Below are positions 4,871 through 8,265 of a DNA stretch of 8,265 nucleotides, one piece after another. This DNA comes from DASZVN01 sp035547055 (lineage in GTDB: Bacteria; Pseudomonadota; Alphaproteobacteria; Rhizobiales; Methylopilaceae): assembly GCA_035547055.1 (NCBI GenBank), contig DASZVN010000212.1, positions 1 to 8,265 on the forward strand. Direction: 5' to 3'. Numbering within the stretch: position 1 is the stretch's first letter; each line of letters starts with the position of its first letter. A program made the position numbers and the translations under genes. The notes beneath the pieces were generated by a model. The model did no database searches, had not been told where the DNA came from, and saw only the letters and a program-made list of their open reading frames with translations.

Positions 4871-7774
4871 TCAGGGCTTCTGCGTCGCCAGCCATTCGCG
4901 CATCGCCTGGGCATCGCGGAGGCTGAGGTCGGGGAACTCGGGGTCGCTGCCGACCTCGGGCAGGATGCGCCACGAGCGCGCGCATTTCCGTCCCTCGGCG
5001 CGGCGGAACTCGACCGCGACCCCCGGCACCTCGTCGAGCCGGAACGCATCCGCCGGCCCCTCGCCCGCGACGACGGTGGCGGTGGAGGTGATGCTGACCT
5101 CGGCGAGGTCGATGCCGCCCAGCGCGGCCAAAAGCTCGGGGTCGGAGACGTAGACCAGCGGCGCCGCCTCCAGGCTGGCGCCGATGGTCTTGGCGGCCCG
5201 CTCAATCTCGAGCGCCCCGGTGACGACGCGGCGCACCCGCCGCACCTCCTCCCATTTCGCCGCCAGCGCCTCGTCGCGCCATTCGTCCGGCGGGCGGCGA
5301 AAATCCTCGAAATGGACCGATCCGTCCTCGGACGGATGGCGCTGCAGCCACGATTCCTCGGCGGTGAAGGCGGCGAGCGGGGCGAGCCAGCGCACGAGGT
5401 GGTCGAACACCTCCTCGATCACCGTGAGGGCCGCGCGCCGGCGCACCGAGGAGATCGGGTCGCAGTAGAGGGCGTCCTTGCGGATGTCGAAATAGAACGC
5501 CGAGAGGTCGCCGGTCATCAGGCCCATCAGCGCGGCGAACACGCGCTTGAAGTCGTATTCGGCGTAGCCTTCCTCGACTTGGCGGCCGACCGCCCACAGC
5601 CGGTGGAGGAGATAGCGCTCCAGCTCCGGCATCCCGGCATGGGCGACGCGCTCGCTGTCGCGAAAATGGGTCAGCGTGCCGAGCATCCAGCGCAGCGTGT
5701 TGCGGAGCTTGCGATAGGTGTCGACCGTGGTCTTGAGGATCTCGGGGCCGATGCGCTGGTCGTCGGCATAATCGGTCGAGGCGACCCAGACGCGGAGGAT
5801 GTCGGCGCCGGACTGCCGGATCACGTCCTGCGGCGCGACCTGGTTGCCGAGCGACTTCGACATCTTGCGGCCGTCCTCGGCCATGGTGAAGCCGTGGGTG
5901 ATGACGGCGTCGTAGGGCGCGCGGCCGCGGGTGCCGCAGCTCTCCAAGAGCGAGGAGTGGAACCAGCCGCGGTGCTGGTCCGAGCCTTCGAGATAGACGT
6001 CGGCGGGCCATTTGAGGTCGGGCCGCTGCTCCAGGACGAAGGCGTGGGTCGAGCCGGAATCGAACCAGACGTCGAGGATGTCCGTGACCTGCTCGTAGTC
6101 GGCCGGGTTGCGGCCGGGGCCGAGGAAGCGCTGGGCGGCGCCTTCGGCGAACCAGGCGTCGGCGCCTTCCTGCGCGAAGGCCTGGGCGATGCGCGTGTTC
6201 ACGGCGGGATCGTCGAGGATCTCGCCCGAGCGGCGGTCGACGAACACGGTGATCGGCACGCCCCAGGCACGCTGGCGCGAGATCACCCAGTCGGGCCGGG
6301 TCTCGACCATCGCGCCGATGCGGTTCTTGCCCTGCGGCGGATAGAAGGCGGTGTCGGCGATGGCCTTCAGCGCGCGGTGGCGGAGGGTGTCCGACGGACC
6401 GCCGCCGAGCGGCTTGTCCATCGCAATGAACCATTGCGGCGTGTTGCGGAAGATCAGCGGCGCCTTCGACCGCCAGGAGTGCGGGTACTGGTGGCGCAGC
6501 TTGCCGGTCGCGATCAGCGTGCAGGCCTTCTTCAGCGCCTCGATGACGGCCTTGTTGGCTGGGCCTTCCTTGCCCTTGTCGTCGAACACGCGCAGGCCCG
6601 CGAACAGCGGCACGTGGGGGAAATAACTGCCGTCGGCATCGACGGTGTGCGGCACCGGCCCGAGCCGGTTCGCGGTCCACAGATTGTAGTCGTCGGCGCC
6701 ATGTCCGGGGGCGATGTGGACGAAGCCGGTGCCGGTGTCGGCGGTGACGAAATCGGCCGGAAGCACCGGCACGTCGAAATCGAAATAGCCGCCGGGGTCC
6801 ATGCCGCGGAAAGGATGGGCGACGACGAGACCTTCGGGCCGGACGTCGCCGAGCCGGCGGAAGCCGGTGACCTTGGCGGCGCCCATCACGCCCTCGGCGA
6901 GATCGTCCGAGAGCAGCAGGCGATCGCCCGGCTTCGCCCAGTTGCCGTCGGGCGCGTCGGTGACCTCATAAAGGCCATAGGAGACGTCGGACGAAAAGGC
7001 GACGGCGCGGTTGCCTGGGATGGTCCAGGGCGTGGTCGTCCAGATCACGACCGACGCGCCATCGAGCGTGGTGCCGTTTGCCCCGGCCTCGACGACCGGG
7101 AACTTCACGAAGATCGTGGTCGAGACGTGCTCCTGGTACTCGACTTCGGCCTCGGCGAGGGCAGTGCGCTCGACGATCGACCACATCACCGGCTTCGAGC
7201 CGCGATAGAGCTGGCCCGAGGCCGCGAACTTCATCAGCTCGGAGGCGATCGTCGCCTCGGCCGGGAACGCCATCGTGGTGTAGGGCCGGGCCCAGTCGCC
7301 GGTGACGCCGAGGCGCTGGAATTCCTCGCTCTGCACGTCGATCCAGTGCTGGGCGAAGCGGCGGCACTCGGCGCGGAACTCGATCACCGGCACCGCGTCC
7401 TTGTCGCGGCCCTTGTCGCGAAATTCCTCCTCGACCTTCCACTCGATCGGCAGGCCGTGGCAGTCCCAGCCGGGGACATAGTTGGAATCGAACCCGGCCA
7501 TCTGGCGCGAGCGCGTCACCATGTCCTTCAGGATCTTGTTGAGCGCGTGGCCGATGTGGAGGTGGCCGTTGGCATAGGGCGGCCCGTCGTGGAGGACGAA
7601 TTTCTCCCGGCCCGCCGAGCGCTCGCGGAGGCGCGCATAGAGGCCGAGCCGGTCCCAGCGGGCGAGAATGTCCGGCTCGCGCTTCGGCAGGTCCGCGCGC
7701 ATCGGAAAATCGGTCTTCGGCAGGAACAGCGTCCTGGAATAGTCCAGGGCCGGCAGGATGGTGCTCTCGCTCAT
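4871..7774 (-). CDS. ileS: Isoleucyl-tRNA synthetase
   Basis: This class I synthetase charges tRNA-Ile with isoleucine in the cytoplasm. The 967-residue chain contains, in order: PYANGHLHIGHAL with the HIGH signature at 73-76; PGWDCHGLPIEWKVE (101-115); the editing (CP1) domain with WTTTPWTIPGN (245-255) and GTGFVHIAPGHGADDY (348-363), which hydrolyses Val-tRNA-Ile; DVWFDSGS (568-575); KMSKS at 637-641; and a helical anticodon-binding C-terminal region. Near the C-terminus KCARSW (930-935) is a remnant of the zinc knuckle KCxRCW: C931 remains, the second Cys is S934, and the distal CxxC is absent, which is usual in related alphaproteobacteria as far as I recall. I chose the ATG at 7774 (MSEST). 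An in-frame GTG at 7798 would add eight residues; neither has a clear ribosome binding site. ribF precedes it and lspA follows it, with a palindromic repeat in each gap. Confidence 0.98.
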   Translation of the reverse strand: MSESTILPALDYSRTLFLPKTDFPMRADLPKREPDILARWDRLGLYARLRERSAGREKFVLHDGPPYANGHLHIGHALNKILKDMVTRSRQMAGFDSNYVPGWDCHGLPIEWKVEEEFRDKGRDKDAVPVIEFRAECRRFAQHWIDVQSEEFQRLGVTGDWARPYTTMAFPAEATIASELMKFAASGQLYRGSKPVMWSIVERTALAEAEVEYQEHVSTTIFVKFPVVEAGANGTTLDGASVVIWTTTPWTIPGNRAVAFSSDVSYGLYEVTDAPDGNWAKPGDRLLLSDDLAEGVMGAAKVTGFRRLGDVRPEGLVVAHPFRGMDPGGYFDFDVPVLPADFVTADTGTGFVHIAPGHGADDYNLWTANRLGPVPHTVDADGSYFPHVPLFAGLRVFDDKGKEGPANKAVIEALKKACTLIATGKLRHQYPHSWRSKAPLIFRNTPQWFIAMDKPLGGGPSDTLRHRALKAIADTAFYPPQGKNRIGAMVETRPDWVISRQRAWGVPITVFVDRRSGEILDDPAVNTRIAQAFAQEGADAWFAEGAAQRFLGPGRNPADYEQVTDILDVWFDSGSTHAFVLEQRPDLKWPADVYLEGSDQHRGWFHSSLLESCGTRGRAPYDAVITHGFTMAEDGRKMSKSLGNQVAPQDVIRQSGADILRVWVASTDYADDQRIGPEILKTTVDTYRKLRNTLRWMLGTLTHFRDSERVAHAGMPELERYLLHRLWAVGRQVEEGYAEYDFKRVFAALMGLMTGDLSAFYFDIRKDALYCDPISSVRRRAALTVIEEVFDHLVRWLAPLAAFTAEESWLQRHPSEDGSVHFEDFRRPPDEWRDEALAAKWEEVRRVRRVVTGALEIERAAKTIGASLEAAPLVYVSDPELLAALGGIDLAEVSITSTATVVAGEGPADAFRLDEVPGVAVEFRRAEGRKCARSWRILPEVGSDPEFPDLSLRDAQAMREWLATQKP

Positions 7775-7805
7775 CGGATCGGCTTGGTCGTTGCGCACTC
7801 ACGCC

Positions 7806-7892
7806 GTCATGGCCGGGCTTGTCCCGGCCATCCACGACTTACTTTGCGGCTCCGCCACAACTCGTGGATGCCCGGACCAAGTCCGGGCAAAC
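7806..7892. repeat. Dispersed palindromic repeat, copy B (ribF-ileS gap)
   Basis: The left arm (7806-7838) and right arm (7861-7892) are inverted repeats of 33 and 32 bases with a 22-base loop, the same loop length as copy A. The loop contains a small secondary stem, TTGCGGC/GCCACAA, with one mismatch. Both copies have the same orientation, and both right arms begin 25 bases after the stop codon of the gene transcribed ahead of them. The arms of copy B diverge from each other (for example CCGGGCTTGTCCCGG against CCGGACTTGGTCCGG in matching orientation), which suggests an old insertion. The left arm ends 31 bases upstream of the ileS ATG at 7774. Confidence 0.85.
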
Positions 7893-7917
7893 GGGGAGGG
7901 CCGCAGCGTGGGGTGCT

Positions 7918-8265
7918 CTAGCAGCGGGCGGCGGGGACGGAAAGGGGCGCCATGCCGAACAGGCTCGGCGCCAGCGGGTCGGGCGCGGCCGCGAGCAGCG
8001 CGCGCGCCTCGTCCGCGTCGCGCTTCATCTGGGCGACCAGGGCCTCGGCGCTCGGGAACGGCTGCTCGCCGCGAAGATAGCCGACCAGCTCGACCGCGAC
8101 GTCCTGGCCGTAGAGGTCGCCCGAGAAATCGAACAGGAACGGCTCGAACAGCGGCGCGCCGTTGTCGAAGGTCGGGCGCCGGCCGAAGCTCGCGACCCCG
8201 CCATAGACGCGCTCGCCGACGAGGACGCGCACCGCATAGATGCCGAAGCCGAGCGGGGTCTCGGC
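7918..8265 (-). CDS. ribF: Bifunctional riboflavin kinase/FAD synthetase, C-terminal part (5' end outside window)
   Basis: The frame is open from the right edge and encodes the last 115 residues, ending in TAG. It covers most of the C-terminal riboflavin kinase domain, which phosphorylates riboflavin to FMN. Visible signatures are GVASFGRRPTFDN (fragment residues 23-35), holding the PTxxN-type nucleotide/metal-binding block; EPFLFDFSGDLYG (41-53), whose E41 corresponds to the family's catalytic glutamate; LRGEQPF (64-70); and a final helix LVAQMKRDADEARALL. The N-terminal nucleotidyltransferase domain, which makes FAD from FMN, lies outside the window. A tail of about 22 Pro/Ala-rich residues follows the domain. 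The in-frame GTG at 8232 is not the true start, since conserved kinase sequence (GFGIYAVRV) continues upstream of it. Position ahead of ileS matches the common proteobacterial order. Confidence 0.95.
   Translation of the reverse strand, partial: AETPLGFGIYAVRVLVGERVYGGVASFGRRPTFDNGAPLFEPFLFDFSGDLYGQDVAVELVGYLRGEQPFPSAEALVAQMKRDADEARALLAAAPDPLAPSLFGMAPLSVPAARC

Noticed and set aside
5312..7921. An 869-codon open frame on the plus strand
   Set aside because: It lies wholly opposite ileS and is Arg/Gly/Ala/Asp-rich with no recognisable domain. Long antisense frames are expected opposite real genes at this GC content.
1..8265. tRNA or rRNA genes, CRISPR arrays, riboswitches, transposases, phage or defence genes
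   Set aside because: None was seen on either strand. The only repeats are two copies of one palindrome and a single unrelated hairpin element, with no regular spacing.

Overview
The window is a GC-rich chromosomal stretch with every supportable gene on the minus strand. It suggests an alphaproteobacterium, most likely of the Hyphomicrobiales (Rhizobiales). The grounds are the base composition, the ribF-ileS-lspA order followed by a small secreted protein and a pair of M16 peptidases, the style of the IleS C-terminus, and short palindromic repeats of the kind scattered through rhizobial genomes. The genus cannot be told from this sequence alone.

In the direction of transcription (high to low coordinates) the layout is: the 3' end of ribF (FAD synthetase/riboflavin kinase, cut by the window edge); an 87-bp palindromic repeat; ileS (isoleucyl-tRNA synthetase); a second copy of that repeat, 88 bp; lspA (lipoprotein signal peptidase, GTG start); an unrecognised 223-residue protein with a Sec signal peptide; a 226-bp gap; an M16 peptidase with an intact HxxEH zinc site; a second M16-family protein that lacks the zinc site but keeps the R/Y motif, joined to the first by an ATGA overlap; a 145-bp gap holding a different palindromic element; and the N-terminal third or so of a Rieske oxygenase that runs off the left edge.

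The ribF-ileS-lspA block is housekeeping: flavin cofactors, aminoacyl-tRNA, and removal of lipoprotein signal peptides at the inner membrane. The two M16 proteins carry complementary halves of one active site and most likely form an obligate heterodimeric protease. The Rieske oxygenase looks like an unrelated catabolic gene with its own ribosome binding site.

No new multi-gene system is evident. The points worth a second look are the repeat pair bracketing ileS, the secreted protein after lspA that faintly recalls DUF3035/BamF but lacks a lipobox, the clean division of active-site residues between the two M16 proteins, and the hairpin element between the M16 pair and the oxygenase.
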